Shown here: one piece after another, positions 1-7,965 of the stretch
How positions within the stretch are numbered: the first letter of the stretch is position 1
Layout: the number at the start of each line of letters is the position of its first letter
Assembly: GCA_900473045.1 (NCBI GenBank)
Contig: UCKS01000004.1
Location: forward strand, 1 to 64,000
DNA: 64,000 nucleotides
Direction: 5' to 3'
From: Hyphomicrobiales bacterium
GTDB taxonomy: Bacteria; Pseudomonadota; Alphaproteobacteria; Rhizobiales; Rhizobiaceae
The notes under the pieces: model-generated
The model's database searches: none
The model's input: the letters and a program-made list of their open reading frames with translations, nothing else
Told to the model about the DNA's origin: nothing
Made by a program: the position numbers and the translations under genes

Positions 1-248
1 TATCAATGAAGAGAATTGGGTGGCGTGTGTTAATCCGTGAGGGCAGGGCCTACCTCTCCCCTTGCGGGAGAGGACACAAAATCAACATCTTAGCCGCAGG
101 CTAAGTGTTAGATTTTGTTGGTGAGGGGGTCGTTCCTTTTTCGGGATTTGTCCGTGCGCCCATGCCTACCCCCTCTCTTGCAATTTCTAGCACTTAGCTA
201 AAGCTAAGATGCTGAAATTGCTTTCTCCCCCGCCGAGGGGGAGATAGG
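1..248. repeat. Intergenic double-hairpin repeat, copy 1
   Basis: This unit is repeated almost base for base at 313-541. It contains two palindromes of about 40 bases: one around 79-120, where AACATCTTAGCC pairs with GGCTAAGTGTT, and one around 180-222 with the same core in altered form, both flanked by CTCTCCCC/GGGAGAGG-type segments. No open frame of note lies inside. Such mosaic palindromic elements are known from rhizobial intergenic regions (RIME-like); that assignment is by resemblance only. The unit may begin left of the window. Confidence 0.7.
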
Positions 249-312
249 ACTGAACCCGGGATGTCTAACAGTCCATTCTGGAATACCGGCATATCTGCAA
301 CGAGGGGCCGTT

Positions 313-541
313 TATCAATGAAGAGAATTGGGAGGCGTGTGTGAAGCTGTGAGGGCGTGCGCCTACCTCTCCCCTTGCGGGAGAGGACACAAAATCAACA
401 TCTTAGCCGCAGGCTAAGTGTTAGATTTTGTTGGTGAGGGGGTCTGTTTCGTGCACCCATGCCTACCCCCTCTCTTGTAATTTCTAACACTTGGCTGAAG
501 CTAAGATGTTGACATTGCTTTCTCCCCCGCCAAGGGGAGAA
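313..541. repeat. Intergenic double-hairpin repeat, copy 2
   Basis: Second copy of the repeat at 1-248, in the same orientation, starting with the same TATCAATGAAGAGAATTGGG and carrying both internal hairpins. The two copies differ by scattered substitutions and small indels. The 64 bases between copies hold no gene that I can see. Confidence 0.7.
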
Positions 542-550
542 AAGTCAAAA

Positions 551-580
551 AAATATGGCCCGGGGGTATCCCGGGCCATA
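551..580 (-). terminator. Strong rho-independent terminator, minus strand
   Basis: TATGGCCCGGG at 554-564 pairs perfectly with CCCGGGCCATA at 570-580. On the minus strand the hairpin is followed by seven T residues (547-553 read in reverse). No minus-strand host gene lies directly upstream; the next feature on that side is the left end of the transposon-like element at 687. It could be the original terminator of nrdJ, now displaced 15 kb away by the element. Nothing else is visible in 581-686. Confidence 0.75.
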
Positions 581-686
581 GGTCACCAGTCAATTGGATA
601 GACCCCACTGAAATAGCACGATTTGCCCCGCTCGATCAAATAATACCAACGATTTCAATGTCCGACATCTAAGCTTGCATCGCCGA

Positions 687-718
687 TGTCACAATCCTCC
701 CGCTTGTTGAGTCACAAA
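687..718 (+). repeat. Left end of transposon-like element
   Basis: The terminus TGTCACAA (687-694) is followed after ten bases by TGTTGAGTCACAAA (705-718). The same 14-mer occurs inverted near the other boundary. Only one internal site is evident here against two at the right end, an asymmetry also known for Tn7-type ends. Confidence 0.6.
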
Positions 719-756
719 CTGATGCGGCCCAAGCTTGCTCTAAACGCCAGGCAAAC

Positions 757-780
757 AAAAACCCGCCGAAGCGGGTTTCT
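757..780 (-). terminator. Terminator after tniQ
   Basis: ACCCGC (761-766) and GCGGGT (771-776) form a hairpin with a CGAA loop; on the minus strand it is followed by a T-rich run (757-760 reversed). It sits 55 bases after the tniQ stop codon and so can end the tniB-tniQ transcript. The plus-strand side also has a T-rich stretch, so it may act in both directions. Confidence 0.65.
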
Positions 781-834
781 TTTCAACGTGGGAGCAATCC
801 TCGGCTCCGCGCCTTCAACTTGCCGATCCCGATC

Positions 835-2706
835 TCAATCGAGAGCTTCCGGTAGCGCATCCCTTCGGTAGAACGTCGCCGATCCAGACTCTTCGAAAAC
901 GGGCATGATCCCAGCCGCCGTCAGCCGCTTCTTCACCACCGCGATCTGCCCGCGGGCTTTCGCGAATTCGAAGAGCGAGATGTAGGTATCCTGAAACTCC
1001 TCCAAAGCGGACGGCGAAACGTATCTCTGCGGCACTCGGTGTAGTGGGTTTGCGGCTTCGACGGTTTTCAGAAGTCCGGTTGCCGCGAGCCGCTTCACGG
1101 TTTTCGTGGTGGTCCCCAGCATGCGCTCGGCACACTGGAATGTGATGCCGGGAGGTGCGGCGGCCTGGATCGCAAGCTTCACCGCAAGGGGATCGACGAA
1201 GATGCCGTCGAAGCCGACTTCCGCGCCCTGACGGCTATCCACGACGACTTTCGTTATGGTGCCGTTTAGGATGAGACTGATGATCTCTCCATAGCTCCGG
1301 TTTACGATCTTCGTCATATCCAGCAGGTTCCTCATTCCTTGCTCGGGGAAGTCGCGTGGCAGATGTTCCAGTCGCTGCAGGAATTCGAGATAGGATGCCT
1401 TCCGAATTCGGCTGCGACGGCGACGGTCGCGATCCTTCTCAACCACGAGCCCCCGGCGGACGATGTCGTCCAAGGCCGCGCCGCTGATGCCGAATCGTGC
1501 CTTGGCTTCCTCTGCGGGCAGACGATCCCGCCAGTCTGCGATGAGCGCGTCGAAGGTCTCGGACGCGATCACGACCCGCCCGTCGCCCGTCTGCCCCGAA
1601 CCCGCGGGAAGGCGCCCTGCGGAATCGAGTATACTCCTCAACGTCATCCGGTGGATGCCATGAGTGACTTCGGCCGTCTTGATGCTGTGAAGACGTCTTG
1701 GCAGCGCGCAGCCGAGAAAGGCGTCTTCCGGCCCGAGCGCGTGGTTGGAATGGGCATGCTCGGCGACGAACCGAACTACGTCGCGGTATCCTTTGTCATC
1801 GGTCCGGCTCGCCAGCAGCTCCTGAAGTCTGCCGTAGAGGGTCTTGAAGTGGCCACGTCGGGAGGCGCGCCAGACATTCTTGTCTCGTTTGCTGAGAAAC
1901 TCGCGGAGGCCGTCGTATCCACTGCTGGTGATCCGGAACCCGGCAATGACGGCAGCCTGACGATCCTCGCCAGAGGCGACAGTGCGCTTGTACCGATCGC
2001 CGAACAGCTCCATACCACCGATGACTTCCGTGACAAGCAAAGCCGCCGGGACAGGCATCTCATCGAGCATGCGAGCTTCCGCACGATTGAGCATGCTATC
2101 ATCAGCACCAGCCTCGATGTAGGTATCCACACCGGCACCGCTGCCAGCGCCGCCTGCCGCCGCCTTCTTGATCCGACCCTGGAAATAGATATCGGACGCG
2201 AGATCGGCGGCAGCAGCCAGATCCGCGTCATGCGCTCCCCGGTGACGCGCCAGGGTTCCCGCAAAGTCTCCGTAGGTGAACCTATCATAGTCCGGGCCGA
2301 CGACAGCAAGCGGCACTCCATGGATGGCGCAGCGCCCAAGCGTGCGTAGCATCCAGCCGAACCGCAGCCGCGGCCGGGCCTCGACGCGTCCCGTACCCCG
2401 TTCGATGTCCTCACCGATGCAGCACGGGCACGCCCGCGCCGACTTCGCCCAGATGTCCTTAAGATCGAACGTCATGCCCAAAGCCCGGACCGTGCCACCG
2501 ATCTTGACGAGGTCGTGGTGCCTGAGCACCACAGGCTCGATCCCTGTGACGGCCGACACATGGTCGTAGTACCCCGGCTTCCTGTTGTAGCGCGCCATAA
2601 TGCCGCCATGGATCCGGAAATCCCAGAGTGGCACCCCTCGTGTCACCGAAAGGCGGGAGAGATATGCTGCCAGAGGCTCGTCAGTAGCGATTTCGATCTT
2701 CTGCAT
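835..2706 (-). CDS. tniQ: TniQ family transposition target-selection protein
   Basis: The 623-residue product has the TniQ/TnsD hallmark near its N terminus: an opening PLAAYLSRLS segment, then a zinc motif CPCC (93-96) paired with CAIH (126-129), with the family-typical RLRFGWML stretch between. The remainder (about 250-623) is a long helix-turn-helix-rich region, making it nearer TnsD in size than short TniQ proteins. TniQ proteins choose the insertion site and recruit the TniB ATPase. The ATG overlaps the tniB stop codon as ATGA, so the two are translated together. A terminator follows at 757-780. Family is confident; the target site is not known. Confidence 0.88.
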   Translation of the reverse strand: MQKIEIATDEPLAAYLSRLSVTRGVPLWDFRIHGGIMARYNRKPGYYDHVSAVTGIEPVVLRHHDLVKIGGTVRALGMTFDLKDIWAKSARACPCCIGEDIERGTGRVEARPRLRFGWMLRTLGRCAIHGVPLAVVGPDYDRFTYGDFAGTLARHRGAHDADLAAAADLASDIYFQGRIKKAAAGGAGSGAGVDTYIEAGADDSMLNRAEARMLDEMPVPAALLVTEVIGGMELFGDRYKRTVASGEDRQAAVIAGFRITSSGYDGLREFLSKRDKNVWRASRRGHFKTLYGRLQELLASRTDDKGYRDVVRFVAEHAHSNHALGPEDAFLGCALPRRLHSIKTAEVTHGIHRMTLRSILDSAGRLPAGSGQTGDGRVVIASETFDALIADWRDRLPAEEAKARFGISGAALDDIVRRGLVVEKDRDRRRRSRIRKASYLEFLQRLEHLPRDFPEQGMRNLLDMTKIVNRSYGEIISLILNGTITKVVVDSRQGAEVGFDGIFVDPLAVKLAIQAAAPPGITFQCAERMLGTTTKTVKRLAATGLLKTVEAANPLHRVPQRYVSPSALEEFQDTYISLFEFAKARGQIAVVKKRLTAAGIMPVFEESGSATFYRRDALPEALD

Positions 2707-3794
2707 CAGTTGGTCTCCTGCTTTTTCGTCTTGGGGCGCTTCGGCTGCATACTACGGCCTTCCCCTACCAGTTCCTGCATCGAGTTCGCGGGAATGATGT
2801 CCTTCCAGTTCTCCACCGCGGTGAAGATGTTCTGCGACGGGCGACAACCGCTCTCGAGCGCATAAGCGGAAGCGAATACGTCGGGGCCGACGGTCTCGCT
2901 GCCACGTCGCAACGCGATCTCGCATACGTGCCGGGTCGTCTGGATCATCGACCCGAATGCACCGCAGGAGGCGTGGAGAAGGCGATGAACGAATTCCTCA
3001 CTGAGGATCATCGGGTCTGGAGCAAGACCGGCTTCGGCAGTCACGATCTTCTTGATGATCTTTGTCATGATCGAGATGTCTTCCGGGAAGGTCATCCGGC
3101 GGAACTCGATGACCTTGCTGCGCTCCTTGAGCTGGCGGTTGGTCTGGCCAGACTGGTCGAGGAACCCCGCCAGTTCGGGAACGCCGCTAAGGATCAAATG
3201 CAGAGGCCATCCCGGAATTTCGAGGAGGCTCTTGATCACATCGGCGACGGTTTGCAGTTCCTTGACGGTGTCGCTTCTCAGGACGTGCTGAAGCTCGTCG
3301 ATCGCAAGAAACAGGACGCGCTGCTCGCGGAGCTGATCTTTCCAGAGTTCGAACAGTTCGCTGGCTGACAGGCGAGGATTGTTGACGTGGTAGCCGAGAC
3401 GCTTGAGGCCGTCCTTGGCGAGCCCCTTGACGGTGAGCGGCTTGGGAGCCTCCATACTGATAAGAGGATAGAACAGCGAACCGTCAGCCGCCTTACGCGG
3501 TGCGAATTCGGCTCGCTTGGAGATGTGCTTCTCGACTGCCGTCGTCTTTCCCGAACCGGACTCACCGACTACGAACAGCGCACGCCGTTTGCCGGACTTC
3601 CCGAACAGCTCCGCCGCCGAATTCACGATCAAGGCCTCGTACGCCTCATCGAGCTTGATGTCGCGGGCGGTGCCGATATAGGCCGTGTTCATCCCGCCAA
3701 CCTGCTCCGCTCGCGTACGGAGCTTGGAATCCATCGTCTCGAGAAGGGCTTCCGCGGCCTCGCGGAAAAAAGCGTCGTAGGTCTTGGTCGTCAT
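2706..3794 (-). CDS. tniB: TniB family AAA+ ATPase
   Basis: A 362-residue AAA+ NTPase with Walker A GESGSGKT at 77-84 and a Walker B stretch ending in LAIDELQH about 90 residues later, followed by the sensor-type helix-rich region usual for TniB/TnsC. In Tn5053/Tn7-type systems this ATPase links the TniQ-bound target to the transposase. The ATG at 3794 is preceded by GGGAGAG at good spacing. It overlaps tniQ by four bases and lies 15 bases after the frameshifted gene 3810-4531. Its usual partner TniA is missing from the element, so its present role is uncertain. Confidence 0.88.
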   Translation of the reverse strand: MTTKTYDAFFREAAEALLETMDSKLRTRAEQVGGMNTAYIGTARDIKLDEAYEALIVNSAAELFGKSGKRRALFVVGESGSGKTTAVEKHISKRAEFAPRKAADGSLFYPLISMEAPKPLTVKGLAKDGLKRLGYHVNNPRLSASELFELWKDQLREQRVLFLAIDELQHVLRSDTVKELQTVADVIKSLLEIPGWPLHLILSGVPELAGFLDQSGQTNRQLKERSKVIEFRRMTFPEDISIMTKIIKKIVTAEAGLAPDPMILSEEFVHRLLHASCGAFGSMIQTTRHVCEIALRRGSETVGPDVFASAYALESGCRPSQNIFTAVENWKDIIPANSMQELVGEGRSMQPKRPKTKKQETN

Positions 3795-3809
3795 TGTTCT
3801 CTCCCTGGA

Positions 3810-4531
3810 TCAATATTCGAAATCGAGGTCGTCGCCGGACAGGTCGCCGCCGCCAATACCTGCAAATCCGGATTCTTCTGGACGGATGACCTCTTCGGCC
3901 TCGGCCGCCGCCTGAGCCGACCGGCGGCTGGTGCCGAGGTGGCGGAAGGCATCGATGCCGACGACGGTGGGGTCGTGGGCGATCCGAAGCTCGGAAAGGT
4001 CGGGCCGGGCATCATCGAGGTCATCCTCCACATCGAGGTCAAAGTAGTTCTTCTCGACGATCGCGTACTGCCGTTCGGACGGGATGTCGGTGCCCAGCTC
4101 TGCTCGGGCGCTCGCTGCATGTCCGGCTTCGCGGAGGTCGTTCACGGCCTTGAGGAGGACAGACAGATGCAGCTTCGCGTTGGCGCGGTGGATCGGCGGT
4201 AGGATTTGACGATCGCCTTCTGCTCCTTCGCGGTGCGGTGGAATTTGCACGACAAAGGATGCGAGCCATATCCCGGATGCCGGACGATATGATCTTCCCG
4301 GAAGTAAAGTACAGGTGGTCGGGCAACGGGTCCTTGGCAGTCGCAAACCAGCCAGTGCCTCCCTGCGAGTTCCCTCACATGGTCGCCAGCCCTCTGCCGG
4401 GCCGCCGTAGAACCTCCTTCGATGCCGAACGCATCGACTAAGTCTCGTTCCATCACCGTATCCAGTGCGGGGTAGCGAAGATCATCAGACCAAAATCTCG
4501 GAACGTGTCCATGCGGTATCGGCTTCAGCAT
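3810..4531 (-). pseudogene. Frameshifted gene upstream of tniB, possible zinc-binding protein
   Basis: Two overlapping minus-strand frames appear to be halves of one gene: 4531-4142 supplies the start and 4346-3810 the end, with the best join near 4200, where one sequence reads into KAIVKSYRR and the other resumes with HRANAKLHLS. The N-terminal half contains CDC and a later HPLSCKFH, a possible zinc site; the C terminus is acidic and ends in DLDFEY. In Tn5053-type elements tniA would occupy this place, but no DDE motif is present and I cannot identify the family. The single-base shift is either a mutation or an assembly error. Confidence 0.5.
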
Positions 4532-4593
4532 CTTTAGTTGGTCTCTTGCTAGGCGTTGGTGCTTCCTGAAGGTGCGATTAAAGGAAGCGGTAG

Positions 4594-5115
4594 ATGGAAA
4601 TTAAAGCGGCCAATGAGATCCTAAGGTCATTCCGCCGTGCGGAAGCGGGACTGGAAACCGTTCTGGAGGGACATCCCGAATGGAGTGCGTTCCTGCGTGC
4701 CAAATTGGATATCACGTTGCACTTTTCCGTATTCATGTGCGGGCGAGGGGATGCTGAGAGCCACCGTACTGGGCGCTTTTCGACCCTCGAAGCGGCATTG
4801 ACGGAGGCTGGGACGTGGCTGCGAACCACCATTGGCTTCACGGCCGAGCTGAAACTCGCGAGTAGCGACCTCATGCTTGTCCGAACTCTCCAGGATTGGG
4901 TCAAGACCGGTCAGTATCGTGTTGCACTGAGAGCCGGGCCGGAGCCGTGGAGACGAGGGGTTCGCTCGTCCCGTTGTTCAGCGCGATGGCCGATCATTCG
5001 ACACTCTGAAGGAGCACCGACGGCATGTGCTCGACCCAGTGGTACGCGCGCATGGCGGGCGCGTCGTCAAATTGATGGGCGATGGTGTTCTGGTCGAATT
5101 CGCCAGCGCGATTAA
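4594..5115 (+). CDS. Hypothetical protein, probably truncated
   Basis: The first 115 residues look like a compact folded domain without a family I recognise. From about 4950 the frame runs across the start of an adenylate cyclase fragment in another frame, and the last 55 residues are arginine-rich shadow sequence. The gene therefore seems to have lost its 3' end at the junction with that fragment. The start ATG follows AAAGGAAGCGGTAG, a usable ribosome site. Confidence 0.35.
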   Translation: MEIKAANEILRSFRRAEAGLETVLEGHPEWSAFLRAKLDITLHFSVFMCGRGDAESHRTGRFSTLEAALTEAGTWLRTTIGFTAELKLASSDLMLVRTLQDWVKTGQYRVALRAGPEPWRRGVRSSRCSARWPIIRHSEGAPTACARPSGTRAWRARRQIDGRWCSGRIRQRD

Positions 5116-5350
5116 CGCCGTCGAGGCGGCGGTCGAGCTTCAGCGGAAGATGGCAGAGGCGAATGTCGACATTCCAGGCCCCCGTCAGATCGTACTGAGG
5201 ATCGGCATCAATCTCGGCGATGTGATCGGCGAAGGCTCCGATATCTATGGCGAGGGGGGCAATATCGCAGCCCGGCTGTTCGCAAGACTTCGGTCTCTCA
5301 GTCCGGAAGGTGATCTCCTCTGTCGTCCAGATGATGATGCGCACTGGTGA
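4976..5350 (+). pseudogene. Class III adenylate/guanylate cyclase fragment
   Basis: The frame starting near 4976 (a GTG is at 5027) carries unmistakable class III cyclase catalytic-domain sequence: FDTLKEHRRHVLDPVV, then GGRVVKLMGDGVLVEF, LRIGINLGDVIGEG and DIYGEGGNIAARL. The domain start and everything after the AARL motif are missing or out of frame, and no regulatory or TPR region follows. It is a dead remnant. The remaining sequence to 5562 holds no gene that I can support. Confidence 0.7.
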
Positions 5351-5562
5351 TTCAAAGAAGAAGTCCGGCACGCTGGCGGAGACATCCGAGTGCATAAGGA
5401 TCGCGTCAGGGCGCGAGCTTCTGCGGTCGCCGGTCGACGGTTACTCGAACCTCCCGCAGCGGTTTACGAAGCGCCTCAGACCATCATGGCGTTGAAGAAA
5501 CGGCTGGCATTTATATGCAACCTATGGAAGCTTGTCTCTTTAATGCACCGTGGGAGGGGTTG

Positions 5563-7047
5563 ATGGCGCTGTTTGTGGGTACGGGGGAAGTTTATCTACA
5601 TGATCCAGTCACCAAAAAGGCTGTGAAGCAGGTTCTCTGGGGCGACTGGCTGAACGTTGTCGAGAGCGAGGGCGACTGGAATAAGGTCAGTTGGGGCGAA
5701 CGCTTCTATCTGATCCGGAAAACAGATTGCATCGATGAAGCGCCATTGGAAGTGGTATTTCTGGATGTGGGGCAGGGCGATGGCTCTATCGTGACAACGC
5801 CTGGGAAGGCCGGAGAACGGCGTACGATCGTCGTTGACGCCGGCAAGGACGACAACGTCTACCGTTTCATCAAGTGGCGATACGGGAAGTTTGCCAAGGA
5901 TGTGTGGTTCCATGCCGCTGTCGCCACCCACAGCGACGAAGACCACTATCAGGGCTTCCAGGCCCTGATCGATGAGCCCCGAGTGCATTTCGAGAGTTTT
6001 TACCATAACGGACTTGCTGAGCGAGTTGGACCCGAGCTGCTCGGCCCCAGCGACCCGACAGGCCGCTATCTGACCTCGGTCATGATCACCGACAACGACA
6101 TTCGCACCCTTTACAAGGACGACGCTGTCCGAGGCCGAAAGAAGTATCCCAAGCTCATTTACAGCGCCCTCACGAATGGTCGAGTCGATAAGGTCGAAAT
6201 GCTTGGCTCAGAACGAAGCGACGGAATGCAGAACCGTCACTGGATGCCAAGTTTGGGCCCCGGAGATCATCCCGATTTTGCGATTGAAGTACTAGGTCCC
6301 CTCGTCGAGCGGGATGAAAATGGCGCTGCTCGACTGCGGTGGTTCGGCGACAAAATCGGTTCCACGAGCCAAGACACAGGCAAGACCAAGAATGGTCACT
6401 CCGTAATCCTCCGTCTCAGCTATCGTGGGTTCACTCTCGTCTTAGGTGGTGATCTCAATAAACCAGCGGAAGACTTTCTGCTTCGATCCTACAGCGGCAT
6501 AGCCGATGACCAACCGCTCGCCGACGCTGTGAAGGATGCCACGACGCGGTGGCGGTCGGACGTCCTGAAATGCTGTCATCATGGCGCCACGGATGTCACC
6601 GATGAATTCCTCGCTGCCGTGCATCCGTCTGCGTTCGTTGTGTCGTCAGGCGACCAGGAGAGCTACGTTCACCCCCGTCCAGATCTTCTTGGACGCCTTG
6701 GACGTGCTGGTCGGGGAAGGGCTCCCTTGATCCTATGCACGGAGATTCTTCGGTCCACCCGCGAGAGTGAGTCAAAAAACCTGCTAAGCACGATCAACGC
6801 GCAGAGCGCCATCATTGAGAAGCCGGGAAGCCCCGTTGAGAAAATCAAAGAGGCGAAGACCAAGCGTGATGCTGCGTTGAAGACATTGGCGAAACGAAAT
6901 GTCGAAGTTTATGGCGCTATAAACGTCCGAACGGATGGCAGGGAACTCGCGATCGCTTTCCTAAAGGAAAGTGGCGTCCTGCAGCGTTGGCAAATCTACT
7001 GGTACAAGCATGACGAACGGGAAGGGTTCATTCCGGTCGAGCGGTAG
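5563..7047 (+). CDS. MBL-fold metallohydrolase, ComEC/Rec2 C-terminal type, with SH3-like N terminus
   Basis: The 494-residue product starts with a small beta-rich SH3-like segment (about 4-55, YLHDP...GDWLNVVESEGDW) and continues with a metallo-beta-lactamase fold: DVGQGDG at 68-74, the metal motif HSDEDH at 123-128, LGGDL, and CCHHGATD near 355, so all metal ligands seem present. The closest general type is the nuclease-like domain at the C terminus of ComEC. The C terminus has a charged coiled coil (about 405-450). I chose the ATG at 5563 because GGGAGGGG lies directly upstream; an ATG at 5515 in the same frame lacks such a site. First of four plus-strand genes with short gaps. Confidence 0.75.
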   Translation: MALFVGTGEVYLHDPVTKKAVKQVLWGDWLNVVESEGDWNKVSWGERFYLIRKTDCIDEAPLEVVFLDVGQGDGSIVTTPGKAGERRTIVVDAGKDDNVYRFIKWRYGKFAKDVWFHAAVATHSDEDHYQGFQALIDEPRVHFESFYHNGLAERVGPELLGPSDPTGRYLTSVMITDNDIRTLYKDDAVRGRKKYPKLIYSALTNGRVDKVEMLGSERSDGMQNRHWMPSLGPGDHPDFAIEVLGPLVERDENGAARLRWFGDKIGSTSQDTGKTKNGHSVILRLSYRGFTLVLGGDLNKPAEDFLLRSYSGIADDQPLADAVKDATTRWRSDVLKCCHHGATDVTDEFLAAVHPSAFVVSSGDQESYVHPRPDLLGRLGRAGRGRAPLILCTEILRSTRESESKNLLSTINAQSAIIEKPGSPVEKIKEAKTKRDAALKTLAKRNVEVYGAINVRTDGRELAIAFLKESGVLQRWQIYWYKHDEREGFIPVER

Positions 7048-7092
7048 AGATGGGAGCCTGGACACAGAATGTCCAGGTCAAGGGAGAAGGGA

Positions 7093-7908
7093 TTGAAATC
7101 GGTTCTTGGCATCGACGCAGCGTGGACGGATCGCGAACCAAGCGGCGTTGCCCTGATTGCCGGGGATGCCTCGGGCTGGCGTCTGATCGAGGTCGCCTCT
7201 TCATATGCCGAATTCCTTCGGCAGGAGAGCGATGATGGTCCGAGGCTCAGACCACGGGGATCGACTCCAAACGCGGCCGGCTTGCTTTCGAAAGCTAACG
7301 CTAAAATTGGAGCACCGGTGGATCTTGTCACGATCGACATGCCTCTGTCGCTAATCCCTATTGTGGGCCGCCGTACATCGGACAACATAATCTCGTCGGA
7401 GTACGGTGCCAGGCATGCGAGCACTCACACTCCCAGCGTCATGCGTCCCGGCAAGCTCAGTGACGAACTCAGGATGGGTTTCCAATCCGCCGGATATCCA
7501 CTTGCCATATCGGAACCGAGCGGCCGCGCGCTGCTTGAGGTCTACCCGCATCCGGCTCTCATCGAACTGGCGACCGCCCAGCGACGACTGCCGTATAAAC
7601 ATTCCAAAAGCCGCAAGTACTGGCCGGATAAAAGTCCTGCGATACGGCGCGAAAACCTCTTGGAGACATGGAGGCAAATCATCATCTTGTTGGATGCCGA
7701 GATCCAAGGTGTGGTCGCCGCTCTCCCTCTGCCGTCTTCGAATTCACGGGGGCATGAAATGAAAGCCTTCGAGGACACGCTCGATGCAGTGGTTTGCGCA
7801 TGGGTCGGAACCTGCGTCGTGGACGGGCGGGCGAGGGCATATGGAGACCAAGAGTCGGCGATCTGGTGCCCGTCTCCGAAACAGATTGGACGAGCAGACA
7901 ACCATTGA
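7093..7908 (+). CDS. DUF429 family protein, predicted RNase H-like nuclease
   Basis: The product has the DUF429 pattern: LGIDAAW at the N terminus, TIDMPLS in the middle third, EVYPHPALIEL and the C-terminal DTLDAVVCAWVG. These acidic positions match the predicted RNase H fold active site of the family, whose substrates are poorly known. A TTG at 7093 preceded by AGGGAGAAGG fits the start of the domain; an ATG at 7069 in the same frame would add eight residues. It begins 45 bases after the MBL-fold gene, so co-transcription is likely. Function within the cluster is inference. Confidence 0.7.
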   Translation: MKSVLGIDAAWTDREPSGVALIAGDASGWRLIEVASSYAEFLRQESDDGPRLRPRGSTPNAAGLLSKANAKIGAPVDLVTIDMPLSLIPIVGRRTSDNIISSEYGARHASTHTPSVMRPGKLSDELRMGFQSAGYPLAISEPSGRALLEVYPHPALIELATAQRRLPYKHSKSRKYWPDKSPAIRRENLLETWRQIIILLDAEIQGVVAALPLPSSNSRGHEMKAFEDTLDAVVCAWVGTCVVDGRARAYGDQESAIWCPSPKQIGRADNH

Positions 7909-7965
7909 CAGCGCTCTGGGACTCACGCTCTGGCTCTCCTTTGTTGTGCGAGGGAGAGATGTGCG

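Noticed and set aside
1..541. CRISPR array
   Set aside because: Only two long copies with internal palindromes and no regular short repeats with unique spacers; none was seen anywhere in the window.
781..860. Possible tRNA-like sequence next to the left element end
   Set aside because: No cloverleaf with a T-loop and anticodon arm could be folded; the sequence belongs to the end of tniQ and its terminator.
1339..2349. Plus-strand frame of 336 codons opposite tniQ
   Set aside because: tniQ has family motifs across this stretch; the opposite frame has none.
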